64,000 bases of DNA from Muribaculaceae bacterium Isolate-037 (Harlan) (GTDB lineage Bacteria > Bacteroidota > Bacteroidia > Bacteroidales > Muribaculaceae): contig RIAZ01000024.1 in the NCBI GenBank assembly GCA_003762615.1, positions 23,035 to 87,034 of the forward strand, given 5' to 3'. The notes under the pieces were generated by a model, which worked only from the letters and a program-made list of their open reading frames with translations, had not been told where the DNA came from and made no database searches. The position numbers were made by a program, and so were the translations under genes. Shown here piece after piece: positions 51,756 to 61,800 of the stretch (the first letter of the stretch is position 1; each line of letters begins with the position of its first letter).

Positions 51756-52508
51756 ATGGAAGAGCTTGTTGTGCCTGTATTTCTACAGTGCTTTTTTGAG
51801 TTCCTGGGGACGTATGTCATGATTCTGCTTGGGTGTGGGGTAGTGGCATGCACCACGCTGAAGTTTTCTAAAGGGTTCGGCTCCGGTTGGGTTGTCATAA
51901 CGTTGGCATGGGGACTTGCCGTGATGTGCGGGGTCTTCATAGCCGGACCATACACTGGCGCGCATCTTAATCCGGCAGTCACCATTGGATTGGCAATGGC
52001 AGGCAAATTTCAGTGGGGTATGGTGGTGCCCTATATCATTTCTCAGATGATAGGAGCTTTCTTAGGCGGACTTACGGTGTATTACTTCTATAAGGATCAT
52101 TTTGACGCCACGGAGGATAAGGATACCAAATTAGGAGTATTCGCCACCATCCCGGCTATAAAGAATCTGAAACGTAATCTGCTTTCGGAAGTGATCGGCA
52201 CTTTTGTATTGATTCTTGTCATACTGTTTCTCGCGGAAGATGGCAACGTGTCGCAGGTGGGTCTCGGTTCAATCGGAGCCCTTCCCGTCGCTCTGCTTGT
52301 GGTGGTGATTGGCATGGCACTGGGGGGCACCACCGGCTATGCCATAAATCCGGCGCGCGACCTTGGACCGCGTCTTGTGCATGCCCTTCTCCCGATAAAG
52401 GGGAAGGGTGGTAGTCAATGGAAATACGCATGGGTGCCGATTGTCGGACCGATTCTTGGAGCCGCCTTTGCAGTGCTTGTCTTCTGGCTGTATAAGACGT
52501 GGTGCTGA
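51756..52508 (+). CDS. glpF: Glycerol facilitator, aquaporin family
   Basis: A six-span MIP channel for glycerol entry. Both half-helix motifs are present: HLNPAVTIG and YAINPARDLGPR. The second one carries the D after the NPAR that is typical of glycerol channels. At 250 aa and 31 nt after glpK, it closes the glp operon. Confidence 0.94.
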   Translation: MEELVVPVFLQCFFEFLGTYVMILLGCGVVACTTLKFSKGFGSGWVVITLAWGLAVMCGVFIAGPYTGAHLNPAVTIGLAMAGKFQWGMVVPYIISQMIGAFLGGLTVYYFYKDHFDATEDKDTKLGVFATIPAIKNLKRNLLSEVIGTFVLILVILFLAEDGNVSQVGLGSIGALPVALLVVVIGMALGGTTGYAINPARDLGPRLVHALLPIKGKGGSQWKYAWVPIVGPILGAAFAVLVFWLYKTWC

Positions 52509-52578
52509 CGTCGGCATTCGATGAAGATGACCGATTACTTTACGCCACTGACAACACTATAAGGGGGATTTAAAAATA

Positions 52579-52611
52579 AAGTGCCGTATGAATCTGATTC
52601 ATACGGCACTT
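52579..52611. terminator. Bidirectional terminator between glpF and rpoD
   Basis: A perfect 15-bp stem AAGTGCCGTATGAAT/ATTCATACGGCACTT with a 3-nt loop. The U-run is better on the minus strand (rpoD side). Confidence 0.85.
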
Positions 52612-52634
52612 GCTATTTAAAGTATAATCAATCC

Positions 52635-53495
52635 TTATTCACCGAGATAGCTCTTCAGCAGCTTGCTCTTCTGTCCTTTCAAGCGGCGGATAGCCTTCTC
52701 CTTGATCTGGCGCACACGTTCGCGTGTAAGGTCGAATTTCGCGCCGATTTCCTCCAGCGTCATTTCCGGGCAACCGATTCCGAAGAACATCTTCAGGATG
52801 TCGCGTTCGCGGTCATAAAGCTGTTTCAAAGCCCTGTCTACCTCTTTAGAAAGGCTCTCCTTATTAAGAGAGGAGTCAGCCATAGGGCTGTCGTCGTTGG
52901 GAAGCACGTCAAGGAGGGAGTTATCCTCACCATCGACAAACGGAGCGTCTACCGAGATATGACGACCCGACACTTTCAGCGTGTCAGACACTTTATCAAC
53001 GGGTAGCCCGAGACGATCGGCAAGCTCCTCCGGAGAGGGACGCCTTTCGTTTTCCTGCTCAAACTTTGAAAGCTCCTTGCTTATCTTGTTGAGGGAACCT
53101 ACCTGGTTGAGAGGGAGACGGACGATACGGCTTTGCTCAGCGAGAGCCTGAAGAATTGATTGGCGGATCCACCATACTGCATAAGATATGAACTTGAAAC
53201 CACGCGTCTCATCAAATTTCTGAGCCGCACGGATAAGACCAAGATTTCCCTCGTTGATAAGGTCGGGAAGACTTAGTCCCTGGTTCTGGTACTGTTTTGC
53301 CACTGACACTACAAAACGTAGGTTAGCTCTGGTAAGCTTTTCAAGAGCTGCATGGTCTCCCTTCTTTATTCTCTGAGCGAGTTCCACCTCTTCACTGACT
53401 GAAATCAGTTCCTCACGGCCAATTTCCTGCAGATATTTGTCGAGAGATGCGCTTTCGCGGTTGGTGATTGATTTTGTGATCTTTAGCTGTCTCAT
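52635..53495 (-). CDS. rpoD: Primary RNA polymerase sigma factor, Bacteroidetes type
   Basis: At 286 aa it lacks the long N-terminal region 1.1 of E. coli RpoD, as usual in Bacteroidetes. Region 1.2 is at SLDKYLQEIGREELIS, region 2 at LRFVVSVAKQYQNQGLSLPDLINEGNLGLIRAAQKFD with KFISYAVWWIRQSI, and region 4 at MTLEEIGAKFDLTRERVRQIKEKAIRRL. This factor is the one expected to read the TTTG/TAnnTTTG promoters found across the window. A 7-bp hairpin lies in its leader. Confidence 0.95.
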   Translation of the reverse strand: MRQLKITKSITNRESASLDKYLQEIGREELISVSEEVELAQRIKKGDHAALEKLTRANLRFVVSVAKQYQNQGLSLPDLINEGNLGLIRAAQKFDETRGFKFISYAVWWIRQSILQALAEQSRIVRLPLNQVGSLNKISKELSKFEQENERRPSPEELADRLGLPVDKVSDTLKVSGRHISVDAPFVDGEDNSLLDVLPNDDSPMADSSLNKESLSKEVDRALKQLYDRERDILKMFFGIGCPEMTLEEIGAKFDLTRERVRQIKEKAIRRLKGQKSKLLKSYLGE

Positions 53496-53530
53496 TGTCT
53501 CTTATTCCCTTCCAAAAAATAATGATGCTT

Positions 53531-53550
53531 CAGCGGATATTATTCCGCTG
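53531..53550 (-). other. Hairpin in the rpoD leader
   Basis: CAGCGGA/TCCGCTG, a perfect 7-bp stem with a 6-nt loop, 35 nt upstream of the rpoD start codon. It could affect mRNA stability or translation. No U-run follows. Confidence 0.4.
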
Positions 53551-53617
53551 AGACAAAAGATTTGGCACAGATGCCTATGTTAGAACGTAATGAAATGGGG
53601 AATGTTGTGTGAATAAA

Positions 53618-53671
53618 TTAAAAAAAATGCATTGCCGGCAATAAATTTTATTATTTTTTTGCCGGCAATGC
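53618..53671 (-). terminator. Intrinsic terminator after htrA
   Basis: GCATTGCCGGCA/TGCCGGCAATGC, a 12-bp perfect stem with a 19-nt AT loop. On the minus strand it is followed by a run of eight T. Confidence 0.9.
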
Positions 53672-53715
53672 TGTTGAGTCTTATTTCCGGGTCTGTTTTG
53701 CGACCGGATGGCACA

Positions 53716-55209
53716 TTACTCCTGCGTCAGATTCACTGCGTAGTAGTATTTCTTTCCGTTGGGATAGATGCCCGTGATGAACATCACTTTGTCGCTGTCG
53801 TCAGACTTCATTATGATGTTGTAGATCTGCTCCACATCGTCCGGAGAATCCACGGCACGACCGTTGATGTCGGTGATGATGAAGCCGTCCTTGATGCCGG
53901 CGTCACGGAATACGCCGTTCTTTACGCTTGCCACTTTCACGCCGCGAGAGATGCCGAGGTTGCGTTTCTGCTCCGCAGTCAGCTTCATGAACGCACACCC
54001 GATTTCAGAGAAGTCGCCTTTCGTAGTGATGGTGGTGTTGCCTTGGGTGTTGCGAAGGGTAGCGGATTTCACCTGTTTCTGGTTCTTGCGGTAGAAGGTG
54101 ACGGAGATCTTGTCGCCCGGACGGAATTTGTTGAGCTGCTCCACAAGCTGTGCGAAGTTGTGCACGTCGGTGTCGTTGATAGCGGTGATCACGTCATCCT
54201 CTTGAAGCCCAAGTTCCTTAGCGGTGCTCCTGTCGGTCACGCTGTTGACGAGCAGACCCGCCTTTACGGCAGTTATATCCTTCTCCTTAGCCAATTTTGC
54301 GTCAAGCTCTGCCACTGTGCAACCGAGCACGGCTCTCTGCACTGTGCCATACTGACGTAGGTCGGTCATCACTTTCTTCACGATAGTTGTGGGGATTGCG
54401 AACGAGAAGCCCGAATAGCTGCCGGTGTTGGAATAGATGGCGGAATTCACGCCGATAAGCTCACCCTTAAGGTTGACGAGTGCGCCGCCGGAGTTGCCGG
54501 GGTTGAGTGCCGCGTCAGTCTGGATAAACGATTCGATGCCCATCTTTCCGTTTCTACCGTTGTTCTGGCTGAGGCTACGTGCCTTTGCACTGACGATACC
54601 GGCTGTCACGGTGGAATTGAATCCGAACGGGTTGCCCACAGCAAGAACCCATTCGCCGATTTTCACTTGCTCGCTGTCGCCAAAGGTGATGGGGGATAGT
54701 TTCTCGGCATCGATTTTTATGAGTGCAAGGTCGGTTGCCTCATCCGTGCCTATCACGCGAGCCTCGTATGTGGCATTGTCATTGAGAAGCACCTCCAGTT
54801 TGTCGGCACCGTCGATCACGTGGTTATTCGTCACGATATATCCGTCGTCAGAGATTATGACGCCCGAACCGAGACCGCTCTGCACAGGCTCGCTGTTGCG
54901 CTGCTGCTGACGTGGCTGCTGCTGGCGAGGTTGCTGCGGACCGAAGAAGAAATCAAACATACCGAACGGGTCGTAGCCGCCACCCTGATTTCCGTAAGGA
55001 TTCTGCTGACGCTGCGTGGTGAAGCTCTTGATGCACACCACAGCATTGACTGTCTTTTCCGCCGCAACCGTGAAATCGGTGTCGAAAGATGCTCCCGATG
55101 CAGTACGTATAAACTGAGGAGCGTTGTTTTCTGCATGATTGTCGGCACATGCCGGTGAAACCAGGATTGCCAAGAGAGCCGCCATTGCGGGGATACTGTA
55201 TCTCTTCAT
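53716..55209 (-). CDS. Periplasmic serine protease of the Do/DegP family
   Basis: A 497-aa HtrA/DegP protease with a signal peptide (IPAMAALLAILVSPACA). The catalytic triad is H130 (TNNHVIDG), D160 (ATDLALIKI) and S240 (GNSGG). A Q- and P-rich insert (about residues 92-103) lies before the protease core in the LA-loop region. Two PDZ domains follow. Start 55209 is chosen because it gives a proper signal peptide; the frame continues 55 codons further upstream without one. It degrades or refolds damaged envelope proteins. Confidence 0.94.
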   Translation of the reverse strand: MKRYSIPAMAALLAILVSPACADNHAENNAPQFIRTASGASFDTDFTVAAEKTVNAVVCIKSFTTQRQQNPYGNQGGGYDPFGMFDFFFGPQQPRQQQPRQQQRNSEPVQSGLGSGVIISDDGYIVTNNHVIDGADKLEVLLNDNATYEARVIGTDEATDLALIKIDAEKLSPITFGDSEQVKIGEWVLAVGNPFGFNSTVTAGIVSAKARSLSQNNGRNGKMGIESFIQTDAALNPGNSGGALVNLKGELIGVNSAIYSNTGSYSGFSFAIPTTIVKKVMTDLRQYGTVQRAVLGCTVAELDAKLAKEKDITAVKAGLLVNSVTDRSTAKELGLQEDDVITAINDTDVHNFAQLVEQLNKFRPGDKISVTFYRKNQKQVKSATLRNTQGNTTITTKGDFSEIGCAFMKLTAEQKRNLGISRGVKVASVKNGVFRDAGIKDGFIITDINGRAVDSPDDVEQIYNIIMKSDDSDKVMFITGIYPNGKKYYYAVNLTQE

Positions 55210-55349
55210 GTCTTTAAATATGTAAGGTTGGTTTATATTCATTAATTCATTATGGGAAACATCAGGCGTTGTGGAAAGCCGTCTGATTCCGTAGACAGTG
55301 TAAGGGTTGTCATTGAAACAGCGTATACATCGCCTACATATAGACAATG

Positions 55350-55357
55350 CAAAAATA
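55350..55357 (-). promoter_or_regulatory. Candidate -7 box of htrA
   Basis: Minus strand TATTTTTG fits TAnnTTTG; no clear -33 box. Confidence 0.35.
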
Positions 55358-55448
55358 CTGCCATTATTACACACTCTCCCTTAAAATGGGTGCGATTTAA
55401 GTTAATTTAATAAAATGAAAAATCAAAATTTAAAATACGTAAATATTG

Positions 55449-55479
55449 TTTGAGAAATATGAAATATGAATTAATTTTG
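55449..55479 (+). promoter_or_regulatory. Promoter of the NlpC/P60 gene
   Basis: TTTG (55449-55452), 19-nt spacer and TAATTTTG (55472-55479). Confidence 0.7.
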
Positions 55480-55557
55480 CAGTATGAATCGATTGCGGCA
55501 ATGTGACAATTTTGGCGCGGTGAGAATAATGTCGTGTTACGGATAACTGAGTAATAT

Positions 55558-56115
55558 ATGAATATCAAGCGATACGGGATAGCCAATCTGATGTTGGGGG
55601 TGGCGTGCATGATGGTGCTGTCGTTCTCCACAGGCTGTTCATCATCAAAGAATGCAACGAAACGTCCGCCTGTGCAGGTGGAGAGAGCTGATGGCAACGG
55701 TAAATCCCGACAGAAGGGTAATTCCGGATTGAAGGGTAAGAGGAAGCGGATTGTAGACGAGGCGTTGACCTGGGTAGGCACTCCTTATAAATATGCCTCC
55801 AATAAGAAAGGGAAGGGCACGGATTGTTCCGGTCTGGTGATTACGGTCTATGAGGAGGTGGTCGGCAAGAAACTTCCGCGCAATTCAAGGGAACAGGCGG
55901 AATATTGCCGCAAACTTTCGGAGAGGAGTGTGAAGCCGGGCGATCTCGTTTTCTTCGCCACCGGACGTGATTCGAAAAAGATATCCCACGTGGGCATAAT
56001 GATTGACGATACGCGCTTCGTACACGCCTCCACCAAGAAAGGCGTCATTATCTCCGACATGCTGACCGACTACTACCGCCGCACATTCCGTATGTATGGC
56101 AGAGTGCCGGAATAA
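55558..56115 (+). CDS. NlpC/P60 (C40) cysteine peptidase lipoprotein
   Basis: A 185-aa lipoprotein (lipobox at C27, LSFSTGC) with a C-terminal NlpC/P60 domain. The triad is C90 (TDCSG), H144 (SHVGIMI) and H156 (FVHAS). Such enzymes cut peptidoglycan stem peptides. A basic Lys/Arg-rich linker (about residues 48-65) may bind the wall. It has its own promoter. Confidence 0.93.
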   Translation: MNIKRYGIANLMLGVACMMVLSFSTGCSSSKNATKRPPVQVERADGNGKSRQKGNSGLKGKRKRIVDEALTWVGTPYKYASNKKGKGTDCSGLVITVYEEVVGKKLPRNSREQAEYCRKLSERSVKPGDLVFFATGRDSKKISHVGIMIDDTRFVHASTKKGVIISDMLTDYYRRTFRMYGRVPE

Positions 56116-56141
56116 TCCCGGAGGCTGCGGTTGGTTTTGTG

Positions 56142-57335
56142 TCAGAATCTGACGCCGATGCCGAGCATCAGGTTTTGTGGATTCTTGAAATCGCCGAGAC
56201 GGTAGCCCACATTGAGGTAGACGTGGCGCGTCAGGAACGTCTTCAAGGTGAGCGATTGGTAGAAACGGTTGTAGCCCACAGGATTGATGATCTCATATCC
56301 GATGCCGGCATTGACCGAGAAGATCGGCATTGTCAGTTCGGCATGTGCTGATATACCGAGGCTTATCTGTTTGCCTAACGGTGGGCGTTCAAATTTCAGA
56401 TACTCATCGTGTGTGCCTTCCACCCAATAAGGTGCTATGCCGGCACTCTCGTCCCATTGAAGGTCGAGCGACGGAGCTACCGCCACCCATCTGTTGAGCT
56501 TACGCATGGGGGAGAACTGCATACCAACCACTCCGAACTTTCCGGGACACAGCTGTGCTTCCGCCGGATCTCCGACGCTTACCACGCTTTTGCGCCAAGC
56601 ACCGTAGACCATCACGTCATACATCCATCTCCCCTTGTCGGCTTCCTCCTCCAATTGCTCATACCTGACGCTATTCTTCGGCTGAGGATTCAGTATATAG
56701 TCAAAGCCCACGGAGAGACCGACAGTGTTGACTCCGGCATTGGGCCAGGAGGTGTTGCCATTTGAGTAATGTGTCGCCTCTACGCCGAATGAGAGATCAA
56801 AATTCCTTGACAGGGCATACTTCAATTTGAATCCGAGTCCCATCATTGCGGTCACTGAGGTGCTGACAGCCGCATTATTGTCAGGCGTCTCCTCATCATA
56901 ATGCTTCCAGCCGAAAGCCGCTCCGAAATTCCACTCATAATTAATCGAAAGTCTATCGGAGATATTGAATACCGGTGCGCCCTGGTAGACGTAGGCAGTC
57001 ATGGGGGAACCAACCAGAGATTTTGCGAAGAAAGTGTTCCCACCGATTCCGATGCCCTGATACAACCCTTTATACAGGATTCCCTCTCTTGAACTTTCGT
57101 TGAATGAGAAACCGGCACGTATAGATCCGGCGATATTCTTGTTGATTGACTTGGATTCAGGATTATCACCATCAAGAAAAGAGTTGGTGGGAAGCACAAA
57201 AGATGCGGATGCCTTTGCGCCAACCCTCCATTCCGGCGATAGGGAGAACCACGACGGTAGGGAGTCAGTGTTCTCAGCATGGCAATATAGGGATGCCGCT
57301 GTCAGCAAAGATAGGGTGTAGATCAGTTTTCGCAT
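56142..57335 (-). CDS. PagL-like lipid A deacylase (acyloxyacyl hydrolase family)
   Basis: A 397-aa exported barrel protein with signal peptide ending near CHA. The motif HYSNGNTSWPNAGVN includes H189 and S191, matching the His/Ser active pair of PagL lipid A 3-O-deacylases. The C-terminus ends in a barrel strand (YRLGDFKNPQNLMLGIGVRF). It is longer than PagL itself because of extra strands or loops, as common in Bacteroidetes versions. Its start overlaps the upstream lipoprotein gene by 13 nt, so they are co-transcribed. Confidence 0.85.
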   Translation of the reverse strand: MRKLIYTLSLLTAASLYCHAENTDSLPSWFSLSPEWRVGAKASASFVLPTNSFLDGDNPESKSINKNIAGSIRAGFSFNESSREGILYKGLYQGIGIGGNTFFAKSLVGSPMTAYVYQGAPVFNISDRLSINYEWNFGAAFGWKHYDEETPDNNAAVSTSVTAMMGLGFKLKYALSRNFDLSFGVEATHYSNGNTSWPNAGVNTVGLSVGFDYILNPQPKNSVRYEQLEEEADKGRWMYDVMVYGAWRKSVVSVGDPAEAQLCPGKFGVVGMQFSPMRKLNRWVAVAPSLDLQWDESAGIAPYWVEGTHDEYLKFERPPLGKQISLGISAHAELTMPIFSVNAGIGYEIINPVGYNRFYQSLTLKTFLTRHVYLNVGYRLGDFKNPQNLMLGIGVRF

Positions 57336-58258
57336 GAGATTTCAATATCGTAGTCAATAGGTTGGAAAAGCTGGCATTTGCCGGATGCCGGATAAGTGAA
57401 TTGAGAGTTGGGTTGCATGAATGTGGCGAGATACCTTACGTCTAACGTGGCATATCTTACGTATAATATCGAGGTGACAGTGGAATGGGCGGGCACATCG
57501 ATATAAGCCACTTCATCCGGATTTACATTCTCGGAATGAAACTCAATGACATCACCGATGGTCACTTCTACATTGCTTGACTCAGACTCAATCCATTCAC
57601 CGTTGGAATAGATCTGAACGGGGACAGTCCCGCGTATGCCGTTCTGCCAAAGTTCTTCCGGCTGAAGCAGAATCTTGGATTTGGCATAATTGTATGGATA
57701 TATTCCGATTCTTTTTACTGAGTCGGTATTGTTGTTGACTTTTGAGCTCATCATCTTTAAAGTCTTGAATCCTGCTACCGGACGCACTATATCATATCCC
57801 AGGTGTTCTATCTCCATAGGCTTCCCCGGGGTCAGGTGGAAGGTAATGCTGAGGGATTGTTCTCCATATAGGAGGGTTGACCATACGGAGATTTCTGAAT
57901 CGTAGGTGTTGTCTAATGCAGAGGCCTCCACCTTGTCACCCGATACCCGGAATTCAATTGAGAATCGTGGAGCGGCGTAGACTATCTTAGTAACGTCGTC
58001 GATGCTGTAGGATCCATACAAGATCTCCCCATCCTTATCATAATATATAGTTGAGGTGTAGGAGTCGATTTCATTGCCAAAAGAGAGACCTGACAATCCC
58101 TTCTTCTTGATTTTGAATGAATAAGAATCGCCACCGGGAGAGAGGGTGATGTCGGTCTCGATATCCTTCGGCAGAGGCTCCACGAAAATATCGCTGTTGC
58201 AGGCAGTGGATATGGTCAGGAGCATTATGCACAATATGTCGGTGAATAATAATCGCAT
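57323..58258 (-). CDS. Lipoprotein of unknown function upstream of the PagL-like gene
   Basis: A 311-aa lipoprotein (signal LCIMLLTISTAC, lipobox Cys at 20) with a beta-rich body and no recognised motif. Two domain-like halves can be seen: DIETDITLSPGGDSYSFKI at the start, and a later part around VPVQIYSNGEWIESE. An alternative start lies ten codons upstream; the ATG at 58258 places the lipobox correctly. It overlaps the PagL-like gene and may act with it at the outer membrane. Confidence 0.75.
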   Translation of the reverse strand: MRLLFTDILCIMLLTISTACNSDIFVEPLPKDIETDITLSPGGDSYSFKIKKKGLSGLSFGNEIDSYTSTIYYDKDGEILYGSYSIDDVTKIVYAAPRFSIEFRVSGDKVEASALDNTYDSEISVWSTLLYGEQSLSITFHLTPGKPMEIEHLGYDIVRPVAGFKTLKMMSSKVNNNTDSVKRIGIYPYNYAKSKILLQPEELWQNGIRGTVPVQIYSNGEWIESESSNVEVTIGDVIEFHSENVNPDEVAYIDVPAHSTVTSILYVRYATLDVRYLATFMQPNSQFTYPASGKCQLFQPIDYDIEISCEN

Positions 58259-58305
58259 CTTCACGGGTTGGTCAGATTTATTAGACAACTTCTTTTAATA
58301 TCCGG

Positions 58306-58313
58306 CAAAGATA
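58306..58313 (-). promoter_or_regulatory. Candidate -7 box of the lipoprotein/PagL operon
   Basis: Minus strand TATCTTTG fits TAnnTTTG, about 48 nt before the start codon. No -33 TTTG at the right distance. Confidence 0.4.
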
Positions 58314-58331
58314 TAAACGATTGCCATATAA

Positions 58332-58374
58332 AAAAAACGAGTGGGGATGTAATTGACATACCCACACGTTTTTT
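58332..58374. terminator. Terminator after trxA
   Basis: AAAAAACG-A-GTGGG pairs with CCCAC-A-CGTTTTTT, giving a 13-bp stem with one A-A mismatch and U-runs on both strands. It lies at the trxA 3' end. Confidence 0.85.
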
Positions 58375-58392
58375 AAGATTTATTATGAATCG

Positions 58393-58707
58393 TCAGAGAA
58401 TCGCTGCAATCTTGTTTTCGAGATCAGCGAGTTTTACGAGACCCACGCTGCGCTCTTTTAGCTCCCCATCCTTAAAGAAGAGGACAGTGGGGATATTGCG
58501 CACCCTGAATGTAGAGGCTACTTCATCGTTGTCGTCAATATTGAGCTTGCCGATGGTCACCTGTCCGGCATACTTCTCTGCGAGCTCCTCTACGATAGGA
58601 CCGAGCTTGATGCAGGGACCGCACCAGGTAGCCCAGAAATCGATTACGACAGGGTTGCCTGATTCAATAGCCTCAAGGGCTGTCTGATCTGTGAATTCTA
58701 ATGCCAT
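58393..58707 (-). CDS. trxA: Thioredoxin
   Basis: A 104-aa thioredoxin, the general protein disulfide reductant. The active site is WCGPC (C29, C32), and cis-proline is in NIPTVLFF. It has its own promoter and terminator, so it is a single-gene unit downstream of dnaE. Its reductase gene trxB is at 25.5 kb. Confidence 0.96.
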   Translation of the reverse strand: MALEFTDQTALEAIESGNPVVIDFWATWCGPCIKLGPIVEELAEKYAGQVTIGKLNIDDNDEVASTFRVRNIPTVLFFKDGELKERSVGLVKLADLENKIAAIL

Positions 58708-58767
58708 TTTATAGTTCGTTTTAAGTTAAACGGATGAAGCCGTAAGGACTTCGTATGAAAATTTTCC

Positions 58768-58799
58768 CAAAAGTAGAAATTTTTACCGATATATGCAAC
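58768..58799 (-). promoter_or_regulatory. Promoter of trxA
   Basis: Minus strand: -33 GTTG (58799-58796), 20-nt spacer, -7 TACTTTTG (58775-58768). Confidence 0.65.
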
Positions 58800-58839
58800 A
58801 TGGTTTGTGCAAAAAAACGGCAAAACTCAGTAAGCCCGC

Positions 58840-61800
58840 TCAAGAAGAGGTAGTCACCTTATATTTCACTCCCCAGTCGTCGAGGAAAGCGACGGTCTCT
58901 TTCGTGACGGAGAATTTCTTACGGGAATGCACGGAAATTATCTGTTTTGTTTCCTGATTGTATATGTCGATGAAGAGGTCGCCCGCACGTTTCCCGGCAT
59001 TAAACTGTAGGAACTTGTTGAAAAATTCCTCCGTGCAGAATCTGTCGTCGAGATATACGGTCAAGGCATTCGCCATCTTCCCCTGAACGTTGTCGAGGTT
59101 CTGTATCTCCTCGATGTTCACGTCAAGACGATCCGGTTTAAATTTGCTTTGAGCCACGTTTACCTTCAGATATACGGCATCGCCCACTTGCAGACGGTTT
59201 TTGTAGAATTCGAAATTGTTGGCGAATAGCATGAAGTCTACGCTCCCGGTCATATCCTCTATGGTAATTACGCCGTATGGTCTTCCATTTCGCGCTATAC
59301 GTTGGTTTATGCCTGTCACCATTCCCCCCATGGTCAGTTTCGCTCCCGCCACCTTCTTATCCTCAAAATCACCGCACGAGCAATTGCAGCCGTAGGTCAG
59401 TTCCATATAGTAGGGGTCAAGAGGATGGGCGGATAGGTAGATAGTGACGAGTTTCTTCTCCTCATCCAGAAGTTTGAGGCGGTTCCATGGAGTCACCTGT
59501 GGAATTGGCGGACGAGCCGTCTCGATAGGTTCAAAATCACCGAAAAGACTTGCCTGCATGGAGTTCTTGTCGTTCTGGATTGTCTGTCCATACTTCACAA
59601 GCATTTCGGTAAAAGATGTGTCGCCAACCGGTTCCACAAAAATCTCTCTCATATATCCGAGACTGTCGAACGCACCCGCCATGCCAAGGCTCTCTATGGA
59701 TGAGCGGTTGCAACTGCTGAGATTCACGCGCTCCACAAAGTCGTAGATATCCTTATACGGACCATTCTCCCTTCGCTCGGCGATTATGGCATTTACGGCA
59801 TTGCCGCCCACGCCCTTTATGGCTCCGAGTCCGAAGCGTATCTGTCCGGCTTTTGTGACGCCGAATTTCTCTATCGACTCGTTTATGTCGGGTCCCTTCA
59901 CGTCGATGCCCATGCGTATGCACTCATCCATAATCTTCTTGAGCTTGTCGGCTGCACCGAGATTGCGGCTTAGCACGCCTGCCATATATTCGGCAGGATA
60001 GTTGGCTTTCAGATATGCGGTCTGGTATGCCACCCATGTGTAGCACGTGGCATGGCTCTTGTTGAATGCGTATGACGCGAATTTCTCCCAATCAGCCCAT
60101 ATCTTCTCCAGCACCTCAGCCTTGTGACCGTTCTTCTGACCCTCGTCCATAAACTTCACCTTCAGCTTTGCCATCTTGTCGATCTGCTTCTTACCCATAG
60201 CCTTACGGAGCATATCACTCTCGCCTCGGGTGAAGTTGGATAGAAGACGCGACAGAAGCATCACCTGCTCCTGATAGACCGTGATTCCGTAGGTCTCCTC
60301 AAGATATTTCTCCATGATTGGGATATCGTAGGAGATAGGTTCGTCGCCATGCTTACGCTTGATGAAGGAGGGGATATAGTCCATAGGACCCGGACGATAG
60401 AGGGCGTTCATGGCTATGAGGTCCTCGAATTTTGAGGGCTGGAGGTCGCGGAGAGAGTTCTGCATGCCGGCAGACTCAAACTGGAATGTGGAGGTTGTGC
60501 GTCCGTCGCAGTATAGCTTGAATGTCGGTGCGTCGTCAAGGGGGATATGCTCGATGTCGAGATCAAACCCACGAGTCTGTTTGATGTTGGCAAGAGCCTC
60601 CTTGATTATTGATAGGGTCTTCAGTCCAAGGAAGTCCATCTTTATTAGCCCGGTCTCCTCGATTACGCTACCCTCGTATTGCGTGGATATCACCTTCGAT
60701 CCGTCGGCATCCGTAGCCACGGATATAGGCACCCAGTCGGTTATGTCGTCACGTCCGATGATGACGCCGCAGGCATGTATGCCAGTGCCGCGCACGTTCC
60801 CCTCGAGCTGTCCGGCATATTTCATCACCTCCCTTACGATGGGGTTCTCATTGTGGGTCTCCGCCTCAAATTCCTTGCAGTAGGCAAGGCAATTCTTGAA
60901 GTTGATCTTGGGAGCCTTACCATTGACCTCCGGCAGACGGTCAGGCACGAGCTTGGCAAGACGGTTTGATTCCGGAAGAGGAAGCTCCATCACTTTCGCC
61001 ACGTCCTTTATGGCGGATTTAGTAGCCATAGTCTGATACGTGATGATATGTGCCACTTTCTCCGCTCCATATTTCTCTGTGACGTATTTCAGCACCACGT
61101 ATCTCCCGTCGTCGTCGAAGTCAACGTCGATATCGGGTAGGGAGATACGGTCAGGGTTAAGAAAACGTTCGAAAAGAAGGTCATATTTGATGGGGTCGAT
61201 CTGCGTTATACCCAGACAGTATGCCGCCGCGCTTCCGGCAGCCGAACCACGACCCGGACCCACACTGACGCCAAGTTGCTTCTTGGCGACATTGATGAAG
61301 TCTTGCACGATAAGGAAGTAGCCGGGGAAACCCATCGTCTTCATTATATACAGCTCAAATTTAAGACGCTCCTTTACATCGTCGGTGAGTGGATCACCAT
61401 ATCTCTCTTTCGCCCCTTCCCACGTCAGCTTCTCCAGATAATCAGCCTCGAATTTGATACGGTATAGCTTGTCGTATCCGCCAAGACGCTTTATCTTCTT
61501 GTCGGCATCCTCTTTTGAGAGCACAACATTCCCGTTCTCATCTTGGGTGAACTCATTGAAAAGATCCTCCTCGGTGAGACGCTGACGGTATTCCTCCTCG
61601 GTGCCGAACTCTTCAGGTATGGCGAAGTTGGGCATGATGGGACCGTGGTCGATGGAATAGAACTCGATTTTGTCAAGTATCTCGTTGGTGTTCTGTAGAG
61701 CCTGCGGCACGTCGGCGAAGATCTTGTTCATCTCCTCCGTTGATTTGAGCCATTCCTGCTTTGTGTAATGCAGGCGTGGCTCATTGAATCTTTTCTGCAT

